From: Spirodela intermedia
Taxonomy: Eukaryota; Streptophyta; Magnoliopsida; Alismatales; Araceae
Reading direction: 5' to 3'
Length of the DNA stretch: 64,000 nucleotides
Assembly (NCBI GenBank): GCA_902729315.2
Contig: LR746276.1
Span: 3,950,169 to 4,014,168, forward strand
Shown here: piece after piece, positions 48,501-61,234 of the stretch
Position numbering within the stretch: position 1 is the first letter of the stretch
Layout of the letters: each line of letters starts with the position of its first letter
The notes under the pieces: generated by a model
What the model was told of the DNA's origin: nothing
Database searches by the model: none
What the model saw: the letters and a program-made list of their open reading frames with translations, nothing else
Translations under genes and position numbers: made by a program

Positions 48501-48574
48501 TCTTCATAACGGCCCGCCTCTTTCTCTCTCTTTAGGCAGGGGTTCTTGGCTCATGAATTAAGCGAGCTTAACTA

Positions 48575-49207
48575 TGAGAAACGAATAGAGAGATGAACAA
48601 GAGTTTTCATGATCACAAATAGTTTCCTAATATTTTTCTCAATTCTCTTCACACACTAGGCTTTCCTTGCTTCGTCAATGAAAACTAATTGCCTAGCTAA
48701 AATAATGTCCTCAAGTTTACTTAAATTTAATCACTAATATTACTTTGGTGATTGTAAACAAAATGGTCAAATTAAGTTTTATAAAAAATAATGATTAAAA
48801 GTAACTTTTCTTGAATTCAAATTACCTTTACATTTATTACTCTAGATTAACATGCTAGTCTCTTCTAGATTCACAACTCTATATTAGACTTAGTAGAATG
48901 TATTATATCTGTACTCAATTGAATAAATTAATATTTCTACCAAAGACATAGTGGTGAAGATGTACTTGTTTCATCTTAGTGCTTTTATAGTCATCAAATC
49001 CCCAGCTTGATGTTACGAGATACTTATGGAGGAATTGAGTGACTGTGAGACAATCTTTCCTTGAATTGAGTTGACAACTTTATATTGACTTTATTGAGAA
49101 GTAATATATCATCTCTAATTCATTGCACTAGATTCACATTAACACCTTGAACTAATAGATAACTCTCTTCAGAACTCTCCTTCTTTGCTTGAAAAGGGGA
49201 AGATACT
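48575..49207. other. AT-rich gap between CDC20 copy B and the retrotransposon nest
   Basis: No gene or RNA is seen. The only marks are the inverted-repeat border at 48574 and ATACT at 49203-49207, the presumed target duplication on the left of the minus-strand retrotransposon, whose partner would lie outside the window. Confidence 0.5.
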
Positions 49208-50848
49208 TGACATGACTTAGTCGTTGTATAGTAAATCACGTAAATTTAAAATTTATAAAACTAGAAAATACAAATTTTCGGATATTTAGAAGTATTTCTG
49301 AACAAATATATCAATTATAATTCAATAAAACTTCCAAAAATAGTGATAATTTTCCAGTTCGATCATAGAGATGTAATATAATATCAAGTAATTATCCAGA
49401 ATTTTCCTCAAAGAATACTATTTTCTATGAATTTTACATTAGGAAATGAAAATAAAATATATTTAAAATTTACAAAGAAAAGAGAAATAAGGGTGCGGAC
49501 CTTAGGATGGCATCAGCGCTTGGCAAACGTAAATCGAGCAAAAATAGAGTTCTACCTAGTGATTCTTATGTAAGTGATTATAAACAATTTAATTGATCAA
49601 ATTAAGATTTGTAAAAGCCGAAAGAATCATAATTGAATGAAGTAAATCTTGATAAATTTAAATCACACAAATTATCACTAAATGAAGCGAAAATAAAGTT
49701 GAAAGCAGAAAAACAGAGTTTCGGCATCATGGCGGCGATGCGTCGGCGATGTACCAGAATCCTGAGTGTTTGGGAGGATCGTCGTGTAGTGTCCACGGCC
49801 TTGAAGGCTCTCCTTGGACAAGGACGATGTGGGCAATCTCTAGATCTCCTTGTGAAGTCTAGAGATCAATAAAATGGGTCGTCAAATCGTCTCCGGTGGC
49901 TGTCATCTGACGGAGCAGAAAAATGGCGACTTTGCGGTTCTCCGGTGGCTGTCACCTGATGGAGAGGAGTTGGATGGAGGTGGGGCGCATGTCAAGGAGC
50001 TTCATCATTAGGTCCACGCAGTAAGAGGAGGCTTTTCATTGCATCCGGTATGTTCTCAAGAGGTGACAACTCGTCTCTCGATGGATCGTCCTCTTCCCGA
50101 CAACGACTTGTTCATTGATCAATCGGAGCTACTTTACTCGATGGATTCGCAATCCTTTTATTGCAAATCATTCAATAGTTTTAATAACAATGCCCCACGA
50201 ATTGCGTTAACGAGATTTTTGTCGATGATCCAACGATTCTGATGGCTTAATCCTTCACCGGCGATCTACAGAAAAGTCGCGATAATCAAATAAAAAATAT
50301 GAGTTTTGGCTCTGGGTGGATTCAAACCCGCGTCGGTTGCCCACCCTTTCTAGGGAAGGTGTGACGCGAGTTTAGTCTCACATCATTTGTGTGCCAAATT
50401 TTCTAGCGAATATATAGTAATAATACATTTATAATCAAGTTCCTTTCTCGCGTGTGTACGACCACTCCTTGCCCCACAGCTGGCTGGCCACCGGTGATGT
50501 GGAAGGAGAGTGGCGCACACGTGCCCCTATTGGTCCTAGCCACTCGAGCCCTTGCTCGTGGCTCCTCCCCAACTGCGCTTCCGACTCGCTTGCAGGCCCG
50601 GCTGGCTGGTGGGTCCCCCCTATTTTGCTATATTTTTATTTTTATTTATTTTTCTTCATTTATCTCAAAAGTAAGACTGTAAAAATCATATAAATTCTTT
50701 TAAAATCACATAATTATCCAAAAATTCACGTTAATCAACTAAAAACCACTTTTCACACTTTAACACAAATATAAGTCTATTTATCATGAGTTAAGGCTAA
50801 AAATATATTATTTACTAATTATTAACTTATGATAATGAAGACTTATCA
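49208..50848 (-). mobile_element. 3' LTR of the minus-strand Athila-like element
   Basis: Reverse complement of an LTR of the same family as 52529-54166: on the minus strand it opens TGATAAGTCTTCAT and ends near GACTAAGTCATGTCA. It is followed at 50851-50861 by CCCCCCAACTT, the complement of a polypurine tract, so it is the 3' LTR. The element continues rightward, is interrupted at 52528, resumes at 62859 and leaves the window. Confidence 0.88.
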
Positions 50849-52528
50849 CACCCCCCAACTTAAATCATTGCTAGTCCCTTAGCAATGAAATTACAAAAAT
50901 AAAAATTTACAAATCTCAAACATCATATTTCAATACATAAAAAAAAAATGTACAATTAGAAATGATGCACCTTTAGACACTTTGGATTCTTATATCAAGT
51001 ATTTAAGAATGATGTCAAGCACTTAAATGTTTAAGCACTCCTTGGAATAACAATTTAGACTTCACTTCTTTTGTTCACATCTTTATCACTTCTTCACTCA
51101 TAGATATATTTACAAGATGTTTAAATTATCAATACTCATCCAAGAATAATATTGATCCTACATTTCTTTTTTTCCATGGCTTAATTTTTGAATTTTGCAT
51201 TATATTTCTTCCTTCTTGTTTTTTTTTAATATATATATAGTGGATAAATAGCTTTTCCTATAGACAAATTTCGACAATAAGAATGATGTCTCACACCTTC
51301 CATGTGTACTTTTCATTTTCAGGGCTTTCACTTTATCCACTTATTTTGCAGCAAGTGTTTTTCTATGCACGATTTTCGACAATGAGAATGATGTCTCACA
51401 CCCTCCATGTGTACTCTTCGTTTTTAGATTTTTCACATTGCTCTCTCTTTTTTTTCTGAAATAACTGATTTTCTCCTCACAAGTCCTATAGATCAGGGTG
51501 CAAAAGTCTCCATTAAACTCAAATGATCAATCAAATTTTCACATCAAGTAAATACTATCCATCAAGATCATGAAGTGAAAATCTGTAAAATCAAATTCAT
51601 GTTATTTATCATATATCCAAGGAGTATTCCAACATTTCATGCTACTAGATCATTCTTTTGACTCAATAATAATCTTCCTTGTATCTTTTGGTATCAATCA
51701 ATCTAATTGATTTAATTTTTCATGCATGCAATATGATGTAAGAAATTTGTAAATTAAATAGTTTTGATAGTTTTGTTTTCTGTTTTCAGTTCTTTTTTTA
51801 GCAACAATAAATTTGTCAAAAATAAATCAAAACTATTCTCTTTATAGTTGTAATTTTGAATTTCAGTAATATATGTCTAGGGGATTGAAATGTGAGAAAG
51901 GGTCTCTAGAATTTCAAAAATTTTCGGCTGTTTTTTGTTTGTTGTTCTTGACAGAAAATCAGAAAATAGATGTTGTAGTTTTTCCGAATTTTTTTATTTT
52001 TTATTTTTTTAGTTGTTGTTCTAAGTGAGCATGAAAAAATAAAAATAAAATGCCAACACATGTTCTTAATCGTCTTACAGCATAAATTAATAATTAATAC
52101 TTCACCCCCCAACTTAGAAATGACATTGTCCTCAATGACATAGAAAAATCAAAATAGAATATGCAAAAAATATAATTTTCAAGTGAAGCATGCATATCTG
52201 CAAAGTTAAACATTAAAAGTATTGTCATAAATGATAAAGCTCAGAAAGACATCACCTCAACCTCATTTTTAATTTTCCACTTCATCTTACACTCCTCCTG
52301 CACTTTTTCCAAAAAAACAAATACAGAAACAAGTACTACGAAATTATAAGAAAAATAGAGCTTAAAAAATCAAACAGAATGAAATAAAAACCATGGGTTG
52401 CCTCTCATGCAGCACTGAATTTAATGTCTTCAGCTAGACACTTTGATCTTACTCTTGAATTTTTTTTAATAACAAAATTTCTTTTTCTACAAGGGGTTTA
52501 TGTTCTATGTAATGTTTAAGCCGCTGTT
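50849..52528 (-). mobile_element. 3' internal region of the minus-strand Athila-like element
   Basis: This stretch matches, in reverse, the region between the integrase end and the 3' LTR of the plus-strand element (59600-61234), including a pair of repeats (about 51250-51330 and 51355-51425) and a CCCCCCAACTT tract at 52105-52115. The edge at 52507-52527 is the complement of the last integrase codons, whose continuation is found at 62864. No env-like frame is open here. Confidence 0.8.
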
Positions 52529-54166
52529 TGATAAGTCTTCATTATCATGAGTTAATAATTAGTAAATAATATAGTTTTAGCTTTAACTCATGATAAATAG
52601 ACTTATATTTGTGTTAAAGTGTGAAAAGTGCTTTTCAGTTGATTAATGTGAATTTTTAGGTAATTATGTGATTTTACATGAATTTATATGATTTTTACAA
52701 TCTTGCTTTTGAGATAAATGAAGAAAAAGAAATAAAAAAAAAAGACAAAATGAGGGGGACCCGCCGGCCAGTCGGGCCCGCAAGTGGGTCGGAAGCTCAG
52801 TCGGGGAGTAGCCGCAAGCAGGGGCTCGAGCGGCTTGGACCGATAGGGGTACGCATGTGCGCCACTCCCCTTCCACGTCACCGGTGGCCAGTTGGCTGTG
52901 GGGCAAGGAGTGGTCGTACATGCGAGAGAAGGGACTTTGCTTAGAAAGCTAACATTACTATATATTCGCCCGAAAAATCACCACACAACTGATGTGGGAC
53001 TAAACCTGCGTCACACCTTCCTCAGAAGAGGCGGGCGACCGGCGCGGGTTCGAGTACTTCTAGAGTCAAAAGTCATATATTTTTATCTGATTATCGTGAC
53101 TTTCCTGCAGATCGCCGGTGAAGGATTAAGCAACGAGAATCGCTAGATCATCGGCGAAAATCTCGTCAACGCGATTCGCGGAGCATTGCTACTAAAATTG
53201 CAGAACGATTCGTGATAAAAGGATCGTGAATCCATTGAGTAAATCATCTCCGATTGATTGTTGAACAAGCCGTCGTCAGGAAGAGGACGATCCACCGAGA
53301 GACGAGTCGCCACCTCCTGAGAGCATACCAGATGCGATGAAGAGCCTCCTCTTGCTGCGCGGACCTGAGGATGAAGCTCCCTGATGCGCGGCCCACCTCC
53401 ATCCAGCTTCTCTCCGTCAGGTGACAGCCACCAGAGAGCCGCGAAGTCGCCGATTTTCTGCTCCGCCAGGTGACAGCCGCCGGAGACGATTTGACGACCC
53501 ATTTCATTAATCTCTAGACTTCGCGAGAAGATCTATAGATTGCCCACGTCGTCCTTGTCCAAGGAGAGCCTTCGAGGCTGTGGACACTGCACGACGATCC
53601 TCCTGAACGCTCAGGATTCCGGTGCATCGCCGACGCATCGCCGTCGCGACGCCGGAACTCTATTTTCCTGCTTTTAACTTACTTTACGCTTCATTTAGTG
53701 ATAGTTTTTCTGATTTTAATTTACCAAAATATACTTTGTTCTATTACGATTCTTTCGGCTTTTACAGATCTTAATTTGATTAATTAAATCGTCTGTAATT
53801 GCTTACGTAAGAATCGCCAGGCGGAAATCTGTTTTCGCCCGATTCGCGTTCGCCGGGCGCTGACATCATCCTGACGTCCGCATCCTTATTTCCTTTTTTC
53901 GTGAATTTTAAATATATTTCCTTTTCATTTCTTAGTATAAAATTCATATAAAATAGTATTCTCTGAGGAAAATTCTGAATAATTATCAGATATTATATTA
54001 CATCCCTGTGATTGACTTGGAAAATTACCGCTATGTTTGGAAGTTTTATTGAATTATAATTGATATATTTGTTCAGAAATACTTCTAAATATCCGAAAAT
54101 TCGTATTTTCTAGTTTTATAAATTTTATATTTACGTGATTTAATATACAACGACTAAGTCACATGA
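52529..54166 (+). repeat. 5' LTR
   Basis: Begins TGATAAG and ends at about 54166 just before the primer site. It has a GC-rich middle (about 52750-52930), a TATA-like TATATATTCG (52956-52965), and a short internal duplication around the phrase GTGACAGCC (53402 and 53471). The last four bases differ from the 3' LTR, so the right border is uncertain by a few bases. Confidence 0.88.
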
Positions 54167-54171
54167 AATTT

Positions 54172-54189
54172 TGGCGCCGTTGCCGGGGA
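54172..54189 (+). other. tRNA-Asp primer binding site
   Basis: TGGCGCCGTTGCCGGGGA is the complement of the 3' end of plant tRNA-Asp including CCA. It lies five bases past the LTR, where minus-strand DNA synthesis would start. This primer is usual for Athila-type elements as far as I recall. Confidence 0.9.
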
Positions 54190-54369
54190 TGTATTGCATA
54201 ATATTTAGTATTTTTCTATTTTTCTCTTAGAGTACACAAAAAAAAATTAACTCTTATTTTATTTTCTTCTTGCAGAATTTTTTTAGAAAAAGGGAACGAA
54301 AAGAAACAAGGCAAGCATTGGAGCATACTGAAGGAGGGTAACAATTACTAAACTTTTTCCTCGAATTTA

Positions 54370-55720
54370 TTGATTTTTTTTATGCATGGTAGAAGATCCT
54401 TGCATCCAACGCTAGAAAATCCTTTCATTATTTCATTCAAGACTAAAAATCTGAAAGAAAAATTAATTTTGATGGATCCTGAAGGAAGTACAGGTCAAAT
54501 TGAGAAAAATCCTATGGCCATGAAAAATCAATATATCCCTAATTCATTTCAAAGAGCATCAAATATTAGAGTCCCATTAGCACCCACTATTAAATTCGAA
54601 ATAAATCTAGAAATTTTTCAAATGCTCCCTAATTTTCATGGATTGCCTTTAGACGAGCCTCATCAGCACTTAGAAAAATTTCATATGGTCTGTGATTTAG
54701 TTAATCTCCCTCAAGTTACACCGGAAATTATTAAGATGAAATTAGTTCCTCATACACTTAGGGACAAAGCTAGGCATTGACTATCTACATTAGATAGAGA
54801 ATTAACTAGCTGGAAAGACATAGAACAGGCCTTTCTTCGAAAATTTTATCCCTTAGGAAAAATCCAAAATATGAGAAAACATATATGGAGTTTTTCTCAA
54901 AGACCAGGAGAAACTTTACATGAGACATGGGAAACATTCAAAGATTTACTTAGAAAGTGTCCTCATCATGCTATACCCAAGTGGCAGCTCAATAGAATTT
55001 TTTATGATGGATTATTAGAACAACATAGAAATATGGTTGATTCTATATGTGGAGGAGCTTTTATGGAGAAAACCCTTGATGAGATTTACAGTCTTTATGA
55101 GAATTTAAGTGAAAATTCTAGAGATCAAGCCTCTTTTGAATTATATGACAGGGATAAGAAGAGAGGAATTTATGAATTGCATCATGATGATGATTCTAAA
55201 CTTAGAAATAAGGTTAATCAGATTAATCAAAGATTAGAAAAACTTGATTTACTTATTGACAATATTAGAAAGCCTCTTAACCCTCAATTTAATTCAAATA
55301 GTACATGTCCTATGTATGGTGAGAATGATTATTCATAATTTCAATGTTATAATTTAGATCAATCATTTCACCCTAAGCAAAAACAAGTGCAAGTAGCTCA
55401 TGATTTTAATAGAAATAGGGAACCTTTTTAAAATTCTTATAATCCTAATTGGAGGAATAATTTTTCATGGAGAGACCCAAATAATATTCAAAATCCAGAA
55501 GCACTTAGACCCAATTCAAACTCTGAATTTCGTCCAAAACAAGAAAATAGATTTCAGAAAAATCAGCCCTCTCAAACCCAACTTGATACTATGGAAATGA
55601 TGCAGCAAATGAGCCAAATGATGCAACAAACTATGAATCAAATGATGCAACAAACTATGAATCAAATGGTGCAGCACCAGAAATAAATTATAGAGGCCCT
55701 TGGGAATAAGAGAGAAGAGG
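54370..55720 (+). pseudogene. gag of the plus-strand Athila-like element, with internal stops
   Basis: The retrotransposon gag core is recognisable: the region with NFHGLPLDEPHQHLEKF (about 54630-54680), then SFSQRPGETLHETWETF (about 54892-54940) and RIFYDGLLEQHR. Reading stays in one frame, but stops occur at 54778 (TGA, at a Trp position in related gags), 55336 and 55429 and again at about 55683. Near the end a 24-base unit encoding MMQQTMNQ is tandemly repeated (about 55616-55667). A typical CCHC zinc knuckle is not seen. It cannot make a full gag as it stands. Confidence 0.85.
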
Positions 55721-55797
55721 GACAGCTACCTAGTCAGCCCATAGAAAATCCAGGGAACCGCCCAACAATAGGATTTTAGCAAGGGAAGTCTAGTAGC

Positions 55798-56655
55798 ATG
55801 AATCTAGGAAAAAACCCACGAAATAAAAATGTTAGGACAGTGAATGCATTAAGGAGTGGTAAGATCTTACTTGATCCTTATCCCCAAACATTAGAAGAAA
55901 AAGAAAACGTGGACAACCCAAAACAAAATCAAATAGGAGTAGAAGAAGATTTTATAGATTCTACCAAGGAAATTTTGAAAGAGAGGACAACCATTCCATT
56001 TCCTAAAGCTCTAGAGCCTAGACAAAGAAAGAAAAAGGAACACAATGAAGAAATAAAGAAAATTTTACAAGATGTGCAAATTAGTCTTCCTTTACTCACT
56101 ACCATTGAACATATTCCTAAATATGCTAGAGTTTTGAAAGAAATGTGTACACCAAAAAGGGCACCTAGAGTAGAAAAATTATCTATGCATGCTAGTACAT
56201 TATTATTAAATCAATTACCATATAAATTGAGAGATATAGGTGCCCCTTTAATTTCGTGTGATATTGGTGGATCCATTTTTCAGAATGCATTACTTGGCAC
56301 CGGTGCTAGTATTAATTTATTACCTGCAAGTATTTGTGAGAAATTTAATATTTCTGATCTTAAACCTTCTATTGTTACCTTACAATTTGCTGATAGATCC
56401 ATAAAACATTCTAAAGGTATTTTAGAAAATGTGATAGTAACAGTTAAAGGGTGTAAATTTCTAGCTGATTTTGTAGTGCTAGAAATGGATTTTAATGGAC
56501 AGTTTTATGATACACCAATCATCCTAAGGAGACCATTTTTGCATACAACAAAGATGAATATTGATTTTTCCACAGGTATTGCGAAAATTTCATGTGGAGA
56601 TCAATCAGTAGAAATTAAAATTTTTGAGGTACCAAATGATCTTAAGAAATCATAA
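55798..56655 (+). pseudogene. Retropepsin-like protease region
   Basis: In the same frame as gag. The aspartic protease core is visible as ALLGTGASINLLP (from about 56287). The usual motif is DTGAS, and the catalytic aspartate is replaced by glycine (codon GGC at 56296-56298), so this copy should be inactive. The later hydrophobic stretch and the ILRRPFL motif fit the family. The frame ends at a TAA at 56653. Confidence 0.85.
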
Positions 56656-56721
56656 GTATATGATTGTCATACCATAGATCTTCTAGATGATTTTGATGAT
56701 CCAGATGTTATTGATGACTGT

Positions 56722-58330
56722 GTGCTAGAAGAATTAGAGGAAATAGAGAATATAAATTTGGGAGAAAAGAAAGAGGAAGATCATCTGAATTTAGAGTTGA
56801 AACCTCTTCCCTCTAGTTTAAAATATATGTTTTTAGAGGAAAATAATTCATTTCCTATTATTATTGCAGCTGATTTGAGTGATGAACAGGAAGAAGAATT
56901 ATTAGATGTACTTCGAAAAAATAATAAGGCTATGGGCTGGAAAATGGACGATCTAAGGGGCATTGATATGAGTGTATGCATGCATAGTATATATCTAGAG
57001 GAGGGGGCTAGAACTAGCAGGGAACCACAACGAAGATTAAATCCTAACATGATCGAAATTGTAAAAAAAGAAATTTTAAAGTGGCTGGCTGCTGATATTA
57101 TTTATCCTATTTCAGATAGCAAATGAGTTAGTCCTACACAAGTAGTGCCAAAAAAATCAGGGATCACGGTTATAAAAAACGAAAATAGGGATGAAATACA
57201 AACAAGATTAACTACTGATTGGAGGGTTTGCATTGATTATAGAAAATTAAATTCAGTTACTAGAAAAGATCATTTTCCCCTACCATTTACTAATCAAATT
57301 CTAGAAAAATTAGCTGGAAAAAACTTTTTTTATTTTCTGGATGGATACTCTGGTTATAATCAAATTTATATAAACCCTTTAGATCAAGAAAAAACAACTT
57401 TCACTTGTCCATTTGGTACTTTTGCTTTTAAATGCATGCCTTTGGTCTGTGTAATGCTCTAGCCACATTTCAAAGATATATGCTGTCTATTTTTTCTGAT
57501 ATGATTGGAAAATGCATGGAAATTTTTATGGACGGTTTTTTTGTTTTTGGTGAATCATTTGATGAATGCTTAAATCATTTACAGCATGTACTTGAGAAAT
57601 GCATAGAGAAAAAATTCGTTTTGAGTTGGGAGAAATCACATTTTATAGTTAAAGAGGGAGTTGTGTTGGGTCATATTGTGAGTAAAAGGGGTTTAGAGGT
57701 GGATAGAGCAAAAATTGATATTATATCTAAAATAAAACCTCCAAATTCAGTAAAATAGATTAGATCTTTCTTGGGTCATGCAGGTTATTATAGAAAATTT
57801 ATTCAAGATTTTTTGAAAATTTCTAAACCTCTCACCATATTATTATCTAAAGATGTGCCTTTTTAATTTTGATGAGAAATGTTTTGAGTCTTTTTCTAAA
57901 ATAAAAAGATTACTTACTGAGGCACCAATTTTACAAGCTCTTGATTGGTACTTTTCTTTTGAAATAATGTGTGATGTATCGAATTATGCAGTGGGGGCCA
58001 TTCTAGGACAAACAAAAGAGTCAAAACCTATAGTAATTTCATATGCTAGTAAAACTATATCCGATGCTCAATTAAATTATACCACGACTGAAAAAGAGTT
58101 GTTAGCTGTAGTATTTTCGTGAGAAAGGTTTAGACCATATATTTTGGGAGCTAAAACTATTATTTATACTGATCATGCAGCATTAAAATATCTGTTAAAT
58201 AAGAAAGATGCAAAGCCACGTTTATTAAGATGGATTTTATTGTTGCAGGAATTTGACTTAAAAATAAAAGATAAAAAAGGTTTCGAGAATGTTGTTGCTG
58301 ACCATCTTTCTAGATTAAGTGATACAGGAA
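56722..58330 (+). pseudogene. Reverse transcriptase and RNase H, frameshifted
   Basis: RT motifs in order: DWRVCIDYRKLN (about 57218), FLDGYSGYNQI with the first catalytic Asp (about 57337), CPFGTFAFK, then after a frameshift near 57455 FMDGFFVFG (57525-57551), where the usual DD pair has become DG. RNase H follows with MCDVSNYAVGA (about 57967), TTEKELLAV and [11 protein letters not shown] (about 58168). Stops at 57124, 57756 and 58120 and a second frameshift near 57800 break it further. Confidence 0.88.
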
Positions 58331-58559
58331 TAAATGCAGCACCTTTACAAGACGCATTTCTAGATGAACAATTGATGGCAGCTCAACATCAACCATCACC
58401 ATGGTATGCACATATTGTTAATTTTCTGGTTTCTGGAAAAACTCTAGACCAGTGGGATAAGAATAGAAAACATCATTTCTTTTCTAAGATTAGAAATTAT
58501 TTTTGGCATGATCCTGATTTATATTACTTGGGCAATGATCAAATTTTAAGGAGATGTGT

Positions 58560-59626
58560 TCCTAAAGAAGAATATCATAGCATTATTAACATGTGCCATT
58601 CATCTAATTGTGGAGGACATTTCTCTAGACGAAAAATAGCTGCAAAAATTTTTCAGTGTGGTTTTTATTGGCCTACAATCATTAGAGATTCTATAGAATT
58701 TAGTAGAACATATATTTCATGCCAATCTATAAGTAACATGAGTAAAAAAGATGAAATGCCCATGAGTAGTCAAAAATTTTGATGTATGGGGAATAGATTT
58801 CATGGGTCCCTTCCCATCAACTGAAAAATATGAATATATTTTGCTTGCTATTGATTATGTGTCGAAGTGGGTGGAAGCTATTCCTACTAGAACTAATGAT
58901 TATAAAATCGTGATGAAATTTGTGCTAGAAAATATTTTTTCGAGATTTAAATGTCTTAGAGTGATTATTAGTGATGGAGGAACACATTTTATAAATAAAC
59001 ATTTCAGGGAACTATTGAAAAAGAATGGAGTACACCATAGAGTAGCCACTCCATATCATCCCCGAACAAATGGGCAAGTTGAAGTAGCAAATAGGGAAAT
59101 TCAGAGAATTTTGAGAAAAATAGTTAAACCAGATAGGAAAGATTGGCCCACGAAATTACAAGATGCATTATGGGCTTATAAAACAGCTTATAAAAATCCT
59201 ATAGGTATGTCCCCATTTCGTCTGATTTTTGGAAAGCCATGTCATCTTCTTGTGGAAATAGAGCATAAAGTATTATGGGCTATAAAAAATTTATGTATGG
59301 ATGAAAAATCAGCTGGTGGGCATAGAATTTTTTAGCTACATGAACTAGAGGAGTTGAGGAATGAAGCTTATGAAAATCATAGAATATATAAAGAAAAAAC
59401 TAAAACTTTTCATGATAAATACATTAGCAGAAAAAAAATTAATGTTGGACAAAAAGTGTGGTTATATGATTCTAGGCTGAAATTATTCCCAGGAAAATTA
59501 AAATCAAAATGGAAAGGGCCTTATGTGGTGGAAGAGACATATGATCATGGGGCTGTAACGATTAAAGATCCTAAAAGTGATCATAACTTTAAGGTAAATG
59601 GACAGCGGCTTAAACATTACATATAA
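58560..59626 (+). pseudogene. Integrase, frameshifted but with the DDE triad present
   Basis: The N-terminal zinc region ([15 protein letters not shown] to YISCQS) lies at about 58589-58730. A frameshift near 58770 is followed by the catalytic core: GIDFMGPFP (Asp at 58796), ISDGG (Asp at 58973) and GQVE (Glu at 59081). The C-terminal part is typical of Athila elements: [27 protein letters not shown] at 59333 replaces a Gln codon that is intact in the minus-strand copy. Confidence 0.88.
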
Positions 59627-61234
59627 CATGAACGCCTTGCAGAAAAAGAAATTTTATTATTAAAAGAAATTCAAGAGTAAGATCAAGGAGTCCAGCTGGA
59701 GACATTAAATGCAGCGCTGCATGGGAGGCAACCCATGGTTTTTATTTCATTCTGTTTGAATTTTTTTTTAAGCTCTATTTTGTTTCTGTATTTGTTTTTT
59801 CAAAAAAGTGCAGGAGGAGGAGTGTAAGATGAAGTAGAAAATTAAAAACGAGGTTGAGGTGATGTCTTTCTGAGCTTTATCATTTATGACAACATTTTTA
59901 ATACTTAACTTTGCATATATGCATGCTTCACTTGAAAATTATATTTTCTGCATATTTTGTTTCGAGTTTTCTTTGTCATTGAGGACAATGTCATTTTTAA
60001 GTTGGGGGGTGAAGTATTCATTATTAATTTATGCTATAGGACGATTAAGAACATGTGTTTGCATTAGAACAACAACTGAAAAAATAAAAAATAAAATAAA
60101 TTAGGAAAAACTGCAACATCTATTTTCTGGTTTTTTGTTAGGAACAACAGACTGTCAAAAATAGCAGACAAAAAACAGCCCAAAATTTAAAATTCTAGAG
60201 ACTCTTTTCTCACATTTCAATCCCCTAGACATATATTACTGAAATTCGAAATTACAGCTATAAAAAGGATAGTTTTGATTTATTTTTGACAAATTTATTG
60301 TTGCTAAAAACAGAACTAAAAATAGAAAATAGAATTGTCAGAACTATCTAATTTAAAAATTTCTTACATCATATTGCATGCATGAAAAATTAAATCAATT
60401 AGATTGATTGATACCAAAAGACACTAGGAAGATTATTATTGAGTCAAAAGAATGATCTAGTAGCATGAAATGTTGGAATACTCCTTGGATACATGATAGA
60501 TAACATGGATTTGATTTTACAAATTTTCACTTCATGATCTTGATGGATAGTATTTACTTGATGTGAAAATTTGATTGATCATTTGAGTTTAATAGAGATT
60601 TTTGCACCCAGATCTATAGGACTTGTGAGGAGAAATCACTTATTTCAAAAAAAAAGAGAGAGCAATGTGAAAAATCTAGAAACGAAGAGTACACATGGAG
60701 GGTGTGAGACATCATTCTCATTGTCGAAAATTGTGTATAGAAAAACGCTTGTTGCAAAATAAGTGGATAAAGTGAAAGCCCTGAAAATTAAGAGTACACA
60801 TGGAGGGTGTGAGACATCATTCTCATTGTCGAAATTTGTCTATAGGAAAAGCTACTTATTCACTATAAAAGAAGGAAGAAATATAGTGCAAACTTCAAAA
60901 ATCAAGCAATGGAAAAAGGGAAATGTTGGATCAATATTATTCTTGGATGATTATTGATAATTGGAACATCTTGTAAATATATCTATGAGTGAAGAAGTGA
61001 TAAAGATGTGAATAGAAGAAGTGAAGTCTAGATTGTTATTCTAAGGAGTGCTTTAACATTTAAGTGCTTGACATCATTCTTAAAAACTTGATATAAGAGT
61101 CCAAAGTGTCTAAGGGTGCATCATTTCTAATTGTATTTTTTTTTTTTTATATTGAAATATGATGTTTGAGATTTGTAAATTTTTATTTTCGTAATGTCAT
61201 TGCTAAGGGACTAGTAATGATTTAAGTTAGGGGG
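59627..61234 (+). mobile_element. Non-coding 3' region of the plus-strand element with an internal repeat and polypurine tract
   Basis: No env-like frame is open. A unit of about 80-90 bases containing ACACATGGAGGGTGTGAGAC occurs at about 60686 and 60791 (period 105). The polypurine tract AAGTTAGGGGG (61224-61234) precedes the 3' LTR; a similar G-rich tract occurs at 60000-60008, after the phrase GAGGACAATGTCATT. The whole layout is mirrored in the minus-strand element at 50849-52528. Confidence 0.7.

Larger units (their letters stand above)
45809..48574 (-). repeat. Right arm of the CDC20 inverted repeat
   Basis: Reverse complement of 38140-40939, 2766 bases long. Exon sequence is almost identical between arms; most differences lie in the leader (substitutions, a shorter CT tract and a deletion of about 28 bases near 47851) and in one short coding cluster. 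Both borders pass abruptly into AT-rich DNA. Confidence 0.95.
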
